A DNA stretch of 64,000 nt from Geodermatophilus marinus (GCF_003428645.1 NZ_QVQH01000004.1:240196-304195), one strand, 5' to 3'; counted from the first letter of the stretch, positions 1-9,401 are shown. Numbers and translations are program-made. Notes: generated by a model from the letters alone, not told the origin.

Positions 1-143
1 CCTGCCGGGGCGTTCTCGGCAGCTCCGACGTAGGGCCGGGGCACGGGGATGGTGGTGGGCACGGCAGCCTCCTCGGCGAGCGGGTACCGGTCCACCCCAC
101 CCCGCCCCGGGCCGGCTCCGCATCGGGGGACACCCCCGAGGTC

Positions 144-2966
144 TCAGCCGAGCACCCCCGGCAGTTCCGCCCGGGAGGTGATCCCGAGCTTGCGGTAGCA
201 CGCGGACAGGTGGACCTCCACGGTCTTGACCGTGACGAAGAGCGCCTGGGCGATGTCCCGGTTGGCCAGCCCCTCGGCGGCCAGCCGGGCCACCCGCCGC
301 TCGCTGACCGACAGCGCCTCCGGCCCCGTGCACCGGACCGTGCGGGGCCGCGCGCCGGTCGCGGCGAGCTCCTCACCGGCCTGCGCCACCAGGGCACCGG
401 CCCCGCAGCGGGCGGCCAGGTCCTGCCCCTGCCGCAGCGGTCCGCGGGCGTCGGCCCGCCGGTTGGACCGCCGCAGCGCGGCACCCAGCTCGACCAGCGC
501 GCGGGCGTGCTCCAGCCGCGCCGGCGTGGCGGCGAGCACCTGGGCGGCCTCGGCGAGGCCGGCCGGGTCCCCGGCGAGCTGGGCGGTGGTGCGCAGCGCG
601 ATGCCGAGGGCGACGTCCGCGCCGTGGCGCCGGGCGGTCCGCAGCGCCTCGCCGGCCAGCTCCCCGGCCTGGTCGTGCCGCCCGAGGGCGTGGGCGGCCA
701 GCGCCGCGTCGGTCTGCCAGGGCAGCAGCCCGGGGTGCCGCCAGCCGCGCGTGGCCAGCCGGGCCCCGGCCGCCAGCAGCGCCTCGAGCGCCTCGGCCGG
801 CCGCCCCTGGGCCAGCCGCAGCCGGCCGAGGGCGGCCAGCAGGTTGACGTGCGCCGACGGTCCCGGGCGGCCGAGCCGGTCGAGCTCCTGCTGCGCGGCG
901 GCCGTCCGGCCGCACTCGACGAGGACCGGTAGCAGGCTGCCCAGCAGCAGCGGCTCGGGGGCGCCGACGCCGGCCTCCCGGGCCAGGTCCTGGGAGAGCC
1001 GGACGTCGGACTCGGCGTCCAGCAGCGCGCCGAGCCGGCGGCCCATCTCCGCTCGCGAACCCAGGGCCGCGCCGAGCTCCACCAGGGCGCCGCGGGCTCG
1101 GGCCTCGGTCACCGCGGCGTCGGCCGCGCGGAACGCCGCGTCGATCTCGCCCGCGGCGGCCAGCACGGGCGCGGCGAGGTACAGCACGCCGGTCACGAAC
1201 GAGCCGTCCGCCGTCCGCCCGATGCCGAGCAGCGCGGCCCGCGCCCGCGCCACCGCCTCCGCCGCCCGGCCCGGCTCCTGCACCAGCTCGGCGGCGGACG
1301 ACGCCAGCAGGATGCACCCGGCCACCGAGTCGGGACCGGCCTCCGGCAGCAGCCGGGCCAGGCGGCCGAGCGCATCGGCCCGCGTCTCCGGCCGGGACCT
1401 CGCCAGGCCCACGTACTCGGCTTCCAGCAGCAGCCGCACCTCCGGGTCGACGTCGGGGGCGGCATCCGTCTCGGCCACCGCCCGCTGCAGCACCGCGAGC
1501 GCGCGGGGCAGCTCCCAGGCGGTCTCCAGCCCCCGGGCCAGGCGCAGCGCGACCCGGGCCCGGTCGGTGGCGCCGGTGGTGACCCGGAGGGCCGCCTGCA
1601 GCCGGTCGAGCCCGGCCGCCGGTCCGAGGTGGGTCTCCGCCGCGCCGAGCTCGAAGAGCACCGCGGGGCGGACGTCGGGCGACGGCGGCTCGGCCAGCGC
1701 GCGGGTCAGGTGGCTGACGGCCGACCGCGGCGCGCCCTGCGCCAGCGCGTCCCGGGCGGCGTCCCGCAGCCGCTCGACGACCCAGTCGTCGCGCAACGGG
1801 GGGATGGCCAGCAGGTGCGCCGCGACCGCCTGGGCCGGGGCGCCGTCCGCGGCCAGCTCGGCGGCCGCGGTCCGGTGGGCCGCGTGCCGCTCGGCGGCCG
1901 GCATCCGCTCGGCCACGACCTGCCCGAGCAGGGGGTGGGGGAAGGCCGGGGGCGGGCCGGGCACGACCAGCTCCGCGGCGGCCAGCCGGTCGATCGCCTC
2001 GGTCACCACCGCCGGCGCCAGGCCGGCCACGGCGGCGAGGTGCCGCAGCTCCGCCCCCGGCCCCAGCACGGACAGGGCCCGGGCCACCGCCCCCGCCGGG
2101 CGCGGCAGGTGCCGAAGTCGCGGCAGCACGAAGGCGGCGACGATGGCCGGCGCCCGGTCGTGGACCGCGCCGGTCGACGCCTCGTCCGGGGCCACGCCGG
2201 CCTGGCGCAGCGACCGCGCGAGCGTGCCCAGGAGCAGGGGGTTGCCCGCGCACACCTCGTGGCAGGCCGCGGCGAAGGCCGGGGCGACCGGGCCGCCGAA
2301 CACGCGGGCGACGACCGTCGCGGTGGCGGCGGCCGACAGCGGGGCCGGGCGGACGAGCGTGGCCGCCACGTCCGCGGCCAGCGCGTCGAGCAGCTCCCCG
2401 GCCTCCCCGCCCGGCTCGCCGGGCCGGCGGGTGACCAGCAGCAGGACGGGGAGGTCCGCGATCCGGTGGGCGACGTGGTGCAGCGCCCGCAACGACGGCA
2501 CGTCGGCCCAGTGCCCGTCGTCGACGGCCACGAGCAGCGCCCTCCGCTCGGCCAGGCCGGCCAGCAGCCAGTAGATGCCGTGCAGGGCGGCGAAGGTGGG
2601 CGAGGGTGCGGTCTCGACCGGCTCGAGCACCCGGCCGGCCAGCGCTGCGGCCCCGTCGAGGAGCACCGCCCGCTCCTCCGGCCCCGCGGCGCGCAGCACG
2701 GGCTCGAGCAGGTCGCGGACGACGCCGAAGCCGTACTCCCGCTCGAGCGGGCTGGCCCGGGCGAGGAGCACCCGGAACCCCAGCTCCTCCGCGCGGACCC
2801 GGGTGGCGTCGAGCAGGCTGGTCTTGCCGATCCCGGCCGGCCCCTCGATCACCAGCGCTCCGCCGCGGCCGGCCGCCGCGGCGGCCAGGACCGCCGTCAC
2901 CGCGCCGAGCTCGGCGCTCCGCTCCAGGAGCGGCTCGGCGGCGGCTGTGGCGGCCGTACGGGTCAT
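144..2966 (-). CDS. LAL-type LuxR family transcriptional regulator with ATPase domain
   Basis: A 940-residue regulator of the large ATP-binding LuxR (MalT-like) type. The P-loop GPAGIGKTS lies at residues 42-50 and a Walker B strand (LLVAVDD) near 144-150. A long alanine-rich helical, TPR-like region follows. The last ~60 residues form a LuxR helix-turn-helix (SERRVARLAAEGLANRD, then TVKTVEVHL). Members of this family use ATP and an inducer to switch on nearby operons; the inducer cannot be read from the sequence. Only 91 bases separate its ATG from that of the divergent acyl-CoA ligase at 3058, which is therefore its most likely target (inference). Confidence 0.93.
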   Translation of the reverse strand: MTRTAATAAAEPLLERSAELGAVTAVLAAAAAGRGGALVIEGPAGIGKTSLLDATRVRAEELGFRVLLARASPLEREYGFGVVRDLLEPVLRAAGPEERAVLLDGAAALAGRVLEPVETAPSPTFAALHGIYWLLAGLAERRALLVAVDDGHWADVPSLRALHHVAHRIADLPVLLLVTRRPGEPGGEAGELLDALAADVAATLVRPAPLSAAATATVVARVFGGPVAPAFAAACHEVCAGNPLLLGTLARSLRQAGVAPDEASTGAVHDRAPAIVAAFVLPRLRHLPRPAGAVARALSVLGPGAELRHLAAVAGLAPAVVTEAIDRLAAAELVVPGPPPAFPHPLLGQVVAERMPAAERHAAHRTAAAELAADGAPAQAVAAHLLAIPPLRDDWVVERLRDAARDALAQGAPRSAVSHLTRALAEPPSPDVRPAVLFELGAAETHLGPAAGLDRLQAALRVTTGATDRARVALRLARGLETAWELPRALAVLQRAVAETDAAPDVDPEVRLLLEAEYVGLARSRPETRADALGRLARLLPEAGPDSVAGCILLASSAAELVQEPGRAAEAVARARAALLGIGRTADGSFVTGVLYLAAPVLAAAGEIDAAFRAADAAVTEARARGALVELGAALGSRAEMGRRLGALLDAESDVRLSQDLAREAGVGAPEPLLLGSLLPVLVECGRTAAAQQELDRLGRPGPSAHVNLLAALGRLRLAQGRPAEALEALLAAGARLATRGWRHPGLLPWQTDAALAAHALGRHDQAGELAGEALRTARRHGADVALGIALRTTAQLAGDPAGLAEAAQVLAATPARLEHARALVELGAALRRSNRRADARGPLRQGQDLAARCGAGALVAQAGEELAATGARPRTVRCTGPEALSVSERRVARLAAEGLANRDIAQALFVTVKTVEVHLSACYRKLGITSRAELPGVLG

Positions 2967-3057
2967 CGACCCAGAACGCTAGGGGCGATCCCCGACGTGG
3001 GACAGGGGCGTCGTCGCGTGGACTGGCGGCATCGTCCCGCCCCGTCCGGAGGCCGTC

Positions 3058-4614
3058 ATGCCCCTGCACTCCCCGCTGACCCCCGTCGACGTCCCGGACG
3101 TCGACCTGCCGACGTTCCTGCTCGAGGGGGCTTCCGCCCGCGGCACCCGGCCCGCCTACGTGGACGGGCCCACCGGGCGCACCCTCTCCTTCGCCGCGCT
3201 CGGTGCGGCGGCCCACCGGTTCGCCGCCGGCCTGGCCGCGCGCGGCTTCGGCCGCGGGGACGTGCTGGCGGTCCTCGCCCCCAACCTGCCGGAGTGGCCG
3301 GTGGCGATGCTGGGCGCCCAGCTGGCCGGCGGCGCGATCACCCCGGTGAACCCGCTGTGGACCCCGGAGGAGATCGCCGCCCAGCTGCGCGGGTCCCGCG
3401 CCCGGGCCGTGGTCACGGTCGGCCCGTTCGTCGCCGCGGCCCGCGCGGCGGCACCGGGGCTCGAGGTGGTCGTCGTGGGGGAGGCCCCGGCGGGGACGAC
3501 GCCCTTCGCCGCGCTGGTGTCGACGACCGCCCCGCCCCCGGACGTGCGGATCGACCCGGCCACCGACGTGGCCGTGCTGCCCTTCTCCTCCGGCACCACG
3601 GGGCTGCCCAAGGGGGTACGGCTGACCCACCGCAACCTGGTGGCGAACGTGGTGCAGACCCGCGCGGTCCTCACCCCGGCCCCGGACGACGTGATGATCG
3701 GCCTGCTGCCGTTCTTCCACGCGGCCGGGTTCTGCTCGTCGATCTGCCTGACCCTGCGGGCCGGGGCGACGGTCGTGACGCTGCCGCGGTTCGACCTGGA
3801 GGCCTGCCTGCGGCTGGTCGAGGCCCACCGGGCGACGCTGCTGCCGGCCGCGCCGCCGGTGGTGCTCGGGCTGGCCCGCTCCCCCGCCGTCGACCGGTAC
3901 GACGTCTCCTCGCTGGAGCTGGTGATCTGCGGGTCGGCGCCGCTGCCCGGGGCCCTGGAGAGCGAGTGCGCCCGCCGGCTGGGCTGCACGGTCGGGCAGG
4001 TGTACGGCCTGACCGAGACCAGCCCGGTCCTGTCGATCTCCCGCCGGGACGGCGCCGGGCACACCCCCGGCGCGGTCGGCACGCTCGTCCCCTCGACCGA
4101 GGTGCGCCTGGTCGACCCGCTCACCGGCGCGGAGGTGCCGGCCGGGACGACCGGCGAGCTGCACGTGCGGGGCCCGCAGGTGATGGCCGGCTACCTGGAC
4201 GACCCGCCGGCGACCGCCGCCGCGATCGACGCCGAGGGCTGGTTCCGCACCGGGGACCTGGGCACGGTGACGGCGGACGGCGAGGTCGTCGTGGTCGACC
4301 GGGTCAAGGAGCTGATCAAGGTCAGCGGGTTCCAGGTCGCCCCGGCCGAGCTGGAGGCGCTGCTGGTCACCCACCCCGCCGTCGCCGACGCCGCGGTGGT
4401 CGGCCGTCCCGACGAGCGGACCGGGGAGCGGCCGGTGGCCTACGTGGTCGCGCGCGGCCCGCTGGACCCGGCCGAGGTGATCGGCTGGGCGGCCGAGCGG
4501 ACGGCGGGGTACAAGCGGCTGGCCGAGGTGGTGGTGGTCGAGGCGGTGCCGCGCTCACCGGCCGGCAAGGTCCTGCGCCGGGTGCTGCGCGACCGCGCGG
4601 CGGCGCCGGTGTGA
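3058..4614 (+). CDS. AMP-dependent acyl-CoA synthetase/ligase (4-coumarate-CoA ligase-like)
   Basis: A 518-residue ANL-superfamily enzyme that activates a carboxylic acid as acyl-AMP and transfers it to CoA. The phosphate-binding loop SSGTTGLPKG lies near residues 178-187. It is followed by YGLTETSPV, the hinge region GWFRTGDLG and DRVKELIKVSGFQV, and the C-terminal catalytic lysine motif SPAGKVLRR. Length and motif order fit 4-coumarate-CoA ligase or medium/long-chain fatty acyl-CoA synthetase; the substrate is not determined. ATG start, divergent from the LuxR/ATPase regulator. It converges with a small HTH gene, sharing a hairpin that contains both stop codons. Confidence 0.92.
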   Translation: MPLHSPLTPVDVPDVDLPTFLLEGASARGTRPAYVDGPTGRTLSFAALGAAAHRFAAGLAARGFGRGDVLAVLAPNLPEWPVAMLGAQLAGGAITPVNPLWTPEEIAAQLRGSRARAVVTVGPFVAAARAAAPGLEVVVVGEAPAGTTPFAALVSTTAPPPDVRIDPATDVAVLPFSSGTTGLPKGVRLTHRNLVANVVQTRAVLTPAPDDVMIGLLPFFHAAGFCSSICLTLRAGATVVTLPRFDLEACLRLVEAHRATLLPAAPPVVLGLARSPAVDRYDVSSLELVICGSAPLPGALESECARRLGCTVGQVYGLTETSPVLSISRRDGAGHTPGAVGTLVPSTEVRLVDPLTGAEVPAGTTGELHVRGPQVMAGYLDDPPATAAAIDAEGWFRTGDLGTVTADGEVVVVDRVKELIKVSGFQVAPAELEALLVTHPAVADAAVVGRPDERTGERPVAYVVARGPLDPAEVIGWAAERTAGYKRLAEVVVVEAVPRSPAGKVLRRVLRDRAAAPV

Positions 4615-4635
4615 CCCCGGTGCCGCCGGGGGTCA
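4612..4635. terminator. bidirectional terminator containing both stop codons
   Basis: Inverted repeat TGACCCCGG - tgccg - CCGGGGGTCA, with one bulged base. The TGA at the left end is the stop of the acyl-CoA ligase on +, and the TCA at the right end is the stop of the HTH gene on -. No U-tract follows, as is common for GC-rich actinobacterial terminators. Function is inferred from position between convergent genes. Confidence 0.6.
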
Positions 4636-4992
4636 GCGCCGGGCGGGGGCGCCGGGCGGGGTGCGCGGGTGCGGCACCGCCGGCCCGGCGGGGGCGCCGG
4701 GCACCAGCCCCTCGCGGACGGCGTACGTGGCCGCCCGGGTGCGCGAGGCCAGCCCGAGCTCGGCCGGGATGTCGCTCACGTGGGTGCGCGCCGTCCGCTC
4801 GCTGACCCTGCAGCGGCTGCACAGCCGGCCCTGGATCTCCGGCAGGTGCGCCCGCCGGTCGCCGTCGCCGTCCAGGAAGAGCTCGGTGGCCGAGCGGGCG
4901 GCGTCGAGGACGGCGTCGCGCCGCCGCAGCTCCTGGGCCGGGCCCTCGGTCACCGGCGGCACCCGCTCACCCGTAGCGACGGCCGCGTGCAT
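4633..4992 (-). CDS. small LuxR-type HTH protein
   Basis: A 119-residue protein whose C-terminal half resembles the LuxR helix-turn-helix: CRVSERTARTHVSDIPAEL, then LASRTRAATYAVREGLV. The recognition-helix region (V-S-E-R-T-A-R-T-H-V) is close to the usual T-V-x-x-H pattern, but the preceding scaffold helix is poorly matched. No receiver or PAS domain is present. The ATG at 4992 is preferred because longer upstream starts would run into the DUF6394 gene on the other strand. It could be a remnant of a larger regulator; its role is unknown. Confidence 0.55.
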   Translation of the reverse strand: MHAAVATGERVPPVTEGPAQELRRRDAVLDAARSATELFLDGDGDRRAHLPEIQGRLCSRCRVSERTARTHVSDIPAELGLASRTRAATYAVREGLVPGAPAGPAVPHPRTPPGAPARR

Positions 4993-5131
4993 CGAGACGA
5001 CATCGACCGCAACTCGTGGTGTCGGGCAGCCCGGCGCGCAGCTGCTGCGCCGCAGCCCCGGATGGGTGCACGATGCCGCCGGGACCCGCTCCGGGAGGCG
5101 CCGCGGGCCCGGCCGGCGGCGGGAGGGCCGG

Positions 5132-5518
5132 GTGAACCTCGAGAAGGTGGTGTTCGGCTTCTTCGTCGTGCTCGCCGCCACCCTCAACTTCGGCTTCTTC
5201 CTCGGCGACATCGACGACCCGACGGTGCACAACCGCTACGAGCTGTTCGCCGCGGTCGTCGTCAACCTCATCGCCACCGTGCTCAAGTTCGGCGACCGCA
5301 CGCAGATCGGCGCGGTGCACCTGGCCACGAGCCTGGTCGCCGACCTCCAGCTCATCGCCGCCGCCCTGGTGCTCGGCTACGCCACCTACGTCTCCACCGC
5401 GGGCCTGACCCCCGCCACGACGGCGAGCGTGGTGTCGCTGTCCGGAGGCGCGCTGCTGGCCAACCTCGTCTCGGTCGTGCTGCTGGTCGTGGAGACGGTG
5501 TCGTTCCACCGCGGGTGA
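5132..5518 (+). CDS. DUF6394 family membrane protein
   Basis: A 128-residue membrane protein with about four hydrophobic segments (residues ~4-24, 38-54, 69-88, 102-122). The conserved DUF6394-like stretches NFGFFLGDIDDP, YELFAAVVVNLIATVLKFGD and SLVADLQLIAAALV are recognisable. GTG start at 5132. Its stop lies 14 bases before the potassium channel gene, and a GGAGGGG ribosome site sits in that gap. The arrangement suggests an accessory subunit or partner of the channel (inference). Biochemical function is unknown. Confidence 0.85.
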   Translation: MNLEKVVFGFFVVLAATLNFGFFLGDIDDPTVHNRYELFAAVVVNLIATVLKFGDRTQIGAVHLATSLVADLQLIAAALVLGYATYVSTAGLTPATTASVVSLSGGALLANLVSVVLLVVETVSFHRG

Positions 5519-5531
5519 TCGGAGGGGTGTC

Positions 5532-7370
5532 GTGGGCAATCCCCTGCTGCTGTTCTGGTGGCGCCTCGTGCGGCAGGAGGACGACCGCCCGCCGGCCCGC
5601 ACCTCCCGGCTGCTGGCGTCCGCCGCGTCGGGCACCGAGGCGTCGGCCCCGGTGTTCCTCGTGCTCCGGCGGATGCGCGCACCCCTCATCGTGCTGATCG
5701 TGATCTTCGCCGTGAGCGTGCTCGGCCTGACCCTGGTCCCCGGCGAGGACGCGGCCGGCCGCCCGTACCGGATGGGGTTCTTCGACGCGTTCTACGTGAT
5801 GAGCTACACCGCGACGACGATCGGCTTCGGGGAGCTCCCGCACCCCTTCACCCCCAGCCAGCGGATGTGGGTGACGGTCTCGATCTTCCTGAGCGTGATC
5901 GGCTGGGCGTACGCCATCGGGTCGCTGCTGGCCCTGCTGCAGGACCGCGCGTTCCGCGCGGCGCTGGCCCTCCAGCACGTCACCCGCAAGGTCGGCCGGC
6001 TGGGCGAGCCGTTCCTCCTGCTGGCGGGTTACGGGCGTGCCGGGGAGCTGCTCGCGCACGCGCTCGACCGGCTCGGCCGCCGCTTCGTGGTGCTCGACCG
6101 CGCACCGGAGCGGATCGACGACCTGGAGCTGGACTCCTTCCACGCCGACGTCCCGGCCCTGGCCGGTGACGCCCGGGATCCGGGCCACCTCGCCGTCGCG
6201 GGCCTGGGCTCCCCTTCGTGCGAGGCGGTCGTGGCGCTCGCCGACGACGACGAGGCCAACCTCACCGTCGTCATGGCCGCGGCCCTGCTCCGCCCGGACC
6301 TGCCGGTGATCGCCCGCGCCACGTCCCCGGCGATGGCCGAGCGGATGCGGGCCTTCGGCGACCCCACCGTGATCAACCCGTTCGACCGGTACGGCGACCA
6401 CCTGTGCCTGGCGCTGCGCGCCCCGGCCACCTACCAGCTGCTCACCTGGTTCGAGGGCGGGCCGGGCGCGGGGCTGCCCGCCCGCGGCCGCCCGCCGGGC
6501 GGCGGCCGCTGGGTGGTCTGCGGGTACGGCCGGCTGGGCCGGTCGCTGGCCGCGGACCTGCGCACGCAGGGCCTGGCGGTCACCGTCGTCGACCCGGCCC
6601 CGGGCGCGGCCGACGAGGACCTCGTGGTGGGCGACGGCGTCGACCCGGACGTGCTGGCCCGCGCGGGCCTGGCGACCGCGGTGGGCTTCGTCGCGGGCAC
6701 GGACAACGACGCCACCAACCTGTCCCTGGTGGCCGCAGCCCGCCGGGGCAACCCGGGGCTGTTCGTCGGCGCCCGGCAGAACCGGTCGCCCAGCGCCCCG
6801 CTGTTCGCCGCGATGGGGGTCGACGCCCTGCTCGTGCCGACCGAGGTGGTCGCCCGTGAGGTGTACGCGCAGCTGGCCACCCCGCTGCTGTGGCGCTTCC
6901 TCCGGGAGATGCCGCGGGAGGGGGACGCCTGGGCGGCGCAGCTGATCGAGCGCCTCACCGATGTGTGCGGCCGGCACCTGCAGGCCCTGTGGACGGTGCC
7001 GCTGACCGCGCAGGCGGCTCCGGCGCTGACCGGGTGGCTCGCCGCCGGCGGCGCCCGCCTCGGGGACCTGCTGCGCAACCCCGAGGACCGCGACCGGCCG
7101 CTGCACGCGCTGGTGCTGCTGGTCCTCCGCGACGGGTCCGCCACCCTGGCGCCCGGCCCGGGATTCGTGCTCGCCCCGGGGGACGAGCTGCTGCTGGCCG
7201 GGTGGGCCGCCGCCCGCCGCGCGCTCGCGACCACGCTCGCGGTGGACGCCGTCCGGGAGTACGTGGTCACCGGGCACCGGGTGCCGGCCGGCTGGGTGTG
7301 GCGCCGGCTGAGCCGCGACGCCCGGCCGGACCCGCGGACCTCCCCGGACCGGTCCGGCGTCCCCCGCTGA
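5532..7370 (+). CDS. potassium channel protein with two RCK (TrkA-N) domains
   Basis: A 612-residue ion channel. TM1 lies around residues 51-70 and a pore loop carries the selectivity-filter sequence TIGFG (96-100) within SYTATTIGFGEL. TM2 is at about 113-136. Two Rossmann NAD/nucleotide-binding RCK domains follow, marked by GYGRAGELL (~166) and GYGRLGRSL (~330); a TrkA-C-like segment ends the protein. Such channels conduct K+ and are gated by ligand binding to the RCK ring. The usual GYG filter is GFG here, as in many bacterial Kch/KtrA-like proteins. GTG start with GGAGGGG upstream. Probably cotranscribed with the DUF6394 gene. Confidence 0.93.
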   Translation: MGNPLLLFWWRLVRQEDDRPPARTSRLLASAASGTEASAPVFLVLRRMRAPLIVLIVIFAVSVLGLTLVPGEDAAGRPYRMGFFDAFYVMSYTATTIGFGELPHPFTPSQRMWVTVSIFLSVIGWAYAIGSLLALLQDRAFRAALALQHVTRKVGRLGEPFLLLAGYGRAGELLAHALDRLGRRFVVLDRAPERIDDLELDSFHADVPALAGDARDPGHLAVAGLGSPSCEAVVALADDDEANLTVVMAAALLRPDLPVIARATSPAMAERMRAFGDPTVINPFDRYGDHLCLALRAPATYQLLTWFEGGPGAGLPARGRPPGGGRWVVCGYGRLGRSLAADLRTQGLAVTVVDPAPGAADEDLVVGDGVDPDVLARAGLATAVGFVAGTDNDATNLSLVAAARRGNPGLFVGARQNRSPSAPLFAAMGVDALLVPTEVVAREVYAQLATPLLWRFLREMPREGDAWAAQLIERLTDVCGRHLQALWTVPLTAQAAPALTGWLAAGGARLGDLLRNPEDRDRPLHALVLLVLRDGSATLAPGPGFVLAPGDELLLAGWAAARRALATTLAVDAVREYVVTGHRVPAGWVWRRLSRDARPDPRTSPDRSGVPR

Positions 7371-7429
7371 ACCCCGGTGGCCAGCGGTGCGCCGGCGCCG
7401 GGACCTGAACCCGTCCGGCGAGTGCGTCG

Positions 7430-8410
7430 TCAGCCGGCGAGCAGGTCGTCCAGCACATCCGGGCTCGAGATGAACCCGTACTCGGCGGTCAGCTCGGCGA
7501 GGCGCCGGAGCTGGTCCTCGTCGATGGTGGGATCCCAGCCGGGCAGGGTGACCTCCTCACCGATGCCGTCCGGGAGGTCGAGGTACTCGTCGAGGGCCGC
7601 ACGGGCCTCGTCGGGGTTGTCCGTGGCGTAGCGCAGGGACTCCTCGAGCGCCTCGGTGAAGCGCTGGGTCACCTCGGGCTGCTCCTGGGCCTGGGTCTCG
7701 GTCGTGAACCACCCCGCGAAGGGAGCACCGGCGTTCATCGCGGCGTAGCTGACGGGCAGCGGGCGGGCGCCGTCCCGTGCCGCCAGCGTGGTGAACGGCT
7801 CGGCCATCACCGCCGCGTCCACCTGCCCGCCGGTCAGGGCCGACGGCATGTCGGGGATCGCGATCTCCACGAACTGGACCTGGTCGGCGTCAACGCCCTG
7901 GGCGTCCAGCGAGGCGCGCACGGCGACCTCGGTGATGCCGGCCAGGGTGTTGATGGCGACCCGCCGGCCCACCAGGTCCTCGACCGTCCCGATGGACGCA
8001 TCGGTGGCCATCATCTGGCCGGACCCGTCGTCGAGCACGTCCTCCGACGCGCGCGCCCCGATGGCGACCAGGTCGAGCGGCAGGCCCCGGTCGCGGGCGA
8101 TGAGCATGCTCACGATGTTGGAGAAGCCGAACTGGTACTCACCGGCGACGACGGCCGGCACGATCGCAGCTCCCCCCTGGGCCTGCTGCGTGCTCACCTC
8201 GATCCCGCGGTCGGCGAAGAAGCCCTGCTCGATGCCCAGGTACAGCGGCGCGACGTCGATGATGGGGATGATCCCGACCGTGACCTCGGTCAGCTCCTCC
8301 GGGGAGGCGGCGTCCGGCTGGGCGCCGTCACCGCAGGCGGTGGGCCCGAGAAGTGCCAGCACCGCCAGGGGGGTCAGGACCACGGATCTCGCGCGACTGC
8401 GCCGGGGCAT
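7430..8410 (-). CDS. ABC transporter substrate-binding lipoprotein (NMT1/SsuA/ThiY-like)
   Basis: A 326-residue periplasmic-binding-protein-like lipoprotein. The signal peptide ends in a lipobox (LLGPTAC, Cys 26). The mature part begins with a typical strand VTVGIIPIIDVAPLYLGIEQ and continues with GFFADRGIEV, both characteristic of the nitrate/sulfonate/thiamine-precursor (NMT1) fold. The start at 8410 is chosen because AGGAG precedes that ATG; a longer frame reaches 8452 without a ribosome site. No permease or ATPase gene lies beside it in the window, so it is an orphan or works with a distant transporter. The ligand is unknown. Confidence 0.88.
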   Translation of the reverse strand: MPRRSRARSVVLTPLAVLALLGPTACGDGAQPDAASPEELTEVTVGIIPIIDVAPLYLGIEQGFFADRGIEVSTQQAQGGAAIVPAVVAGEYQFGFSNIVSMLIARDRGLPLDLVAIGARASEDVLDDGSGQMMATDASIGTVEDLVGRRVAINTLAGITEVAVRASLDAQGVDADQVQFVEIAIPDMPSALTGGQVDAAVMAEPFTTLAARDGARPLPVSYAAMNAGAPFAGWFTTETQAQEQPEVTQRFTEALEESLRYATDNPDEARAALDEYLDLPDGIGEEVTLPGWDPTIDEDQLRRLAELTAEYGFISSPDVLDDLLAG

Positions 8411-8537
8411 GGTGCTCCTCTCCCCCACCACGTGCGGGCGGGCCGGAGTCACCGATTGTCACCAGACCGCGCGGGCGCGGTCGCGGCCGCCCGCGCTTTC
8501 CACCCGATCGTGCGGCCCCCGGGGGAACGCACCGTGG

Positions 8538-9401
8538 TCAGCGGACGGCGGCCAGTCGACGCACGACGGCCTCGGCGGCCAGCCTCGCCGCCTCGGCGAA
8601 CAGGTGGTCGCCCTCGGCCGCAGATGCCGCGGCGGGGTCCCCGAGATAGCCCTGCGGCGTGGTCCGTCGGGCGTGGCCGGCTCCTCGACGCCACACGGCC
8701 AGGTCAGCGGCACCGAGCCCGGTGGGCCGCAGCGTGCGCCGGGTCTCCTCACGGACCAGGTCCGGGCAGCTCACCATCATCATGGCGCTCTCCCAGCGAC
8801 CGGCGTGGACGTCGATCCCGGCTCCGGCCCGGGCGGGGCGTTCGCCCGCCGGATCGGTGACGGTGAGGTGCGGGTCGTCGGGGGACAGCCCCAACCGTGC
8901 GACCAGCGCGGGGTCGGCGACGAAGCTGACGTCGACGCCGGTCCGCTCAGCGGCGAGCCGGGCACCGGCGTGCACCGTCTCGTTGTGCAGCGCGTCCCCG
9001 TGGCCGGAGAAGCAGAAGACGGACCCGAAGCCGTCGCGTGCCATCCCGGCGACGAGGTCGGCCATCACCTCCCGGATGATCTCCGGGCGCACCGAGTACG
9101 ACGCCGGGAACCCCGCCGAGACGACGTTGACCCCCCAGTAGAACGGTGGCACGACGAGCGCCTCGACACCGCGGCCGGCGAGGGCCGCACGCACCTCCTG
9201 GAGGTGCGCCGACGGGAGGTAGACGTCGGTGCCCGTCGGCAGGTGCGGGCCGTGCTGCTCGAGGACGCCGAACGCCCACAGCAGCACCGCCCCCCTCCGG
9301 GCGGCCCGTTCCACCTCGTACCAGGTCAGCTCCGCCGTGGTGCCCCCGAAGACGTCGACGGTGCCGGCACGAGCCCCTCGACCTGCGTGCTCGGCGGTCA
9401 T
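8538..9401 (-). CDS. creatininase family protein (creatinine amidohydrolase-like)
   Basis: A 287-residue metal-dependent amidohydrolase of the creatininase/MftE/ArfB-like family. The metal-ligand motif FGVLEQHGPHLPTGTD is near residues 43-58; FCFSGHGDALHNE, with a second set of ligands, follows, and HAGRWESAMM matches the late conserved Glu region. Known relatives hydrolyse cyclic amides or N-formyl pterins, or trim a mycofactocin precursor peptide. No mycofactocin genes are seen here, so the substrate is open. The ATG at 9401 is preceded by AGGAGCC. It is separated from the lipoprotein gene by ~127 bases. Confidence 0.85.
   Translation of the reverse strand: MTAEHAGRGARAGTVDVFGGTTAELTWYEVERAARRGAVLLWAFGVLEQHGPHLPTGTDVYLPSAHLQEVRAALAGRGVEALVVPPFYWGVNVVSAGFPASYSVRPEIIREVMADLVAGMARDGFGSVFCFSGHGDALHNETVHAGARLAAERTGVDVSFVADPALVARLGLSPDDPHLTVTDPAGERPARAGAGIDVHAGRWESAMMMVSCPDLVREETRRTLRPTGLGAADLAVWRRGAGHARRTTPQGYLGDPAAASAAEGDHLFAEAARLAAEAVVRRLAAVR

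Noticed and set aside
373..4374. A 1,333-codon open frame on the minus strand running across the LuxR and acyl-CoA ligase genes
   Set aside because: Its translation is Arg/Gly/Pro-rich with no domain, and it overlaps two well-supported genes in other frames. Long antisense frames are expected at this GC content.
8538..9401. Creatininase-family gene as a mycofactocin MftE
   Set aside because: No precursor peptide, radical SAM or other mycofactocin genes are in the neighbourhood.
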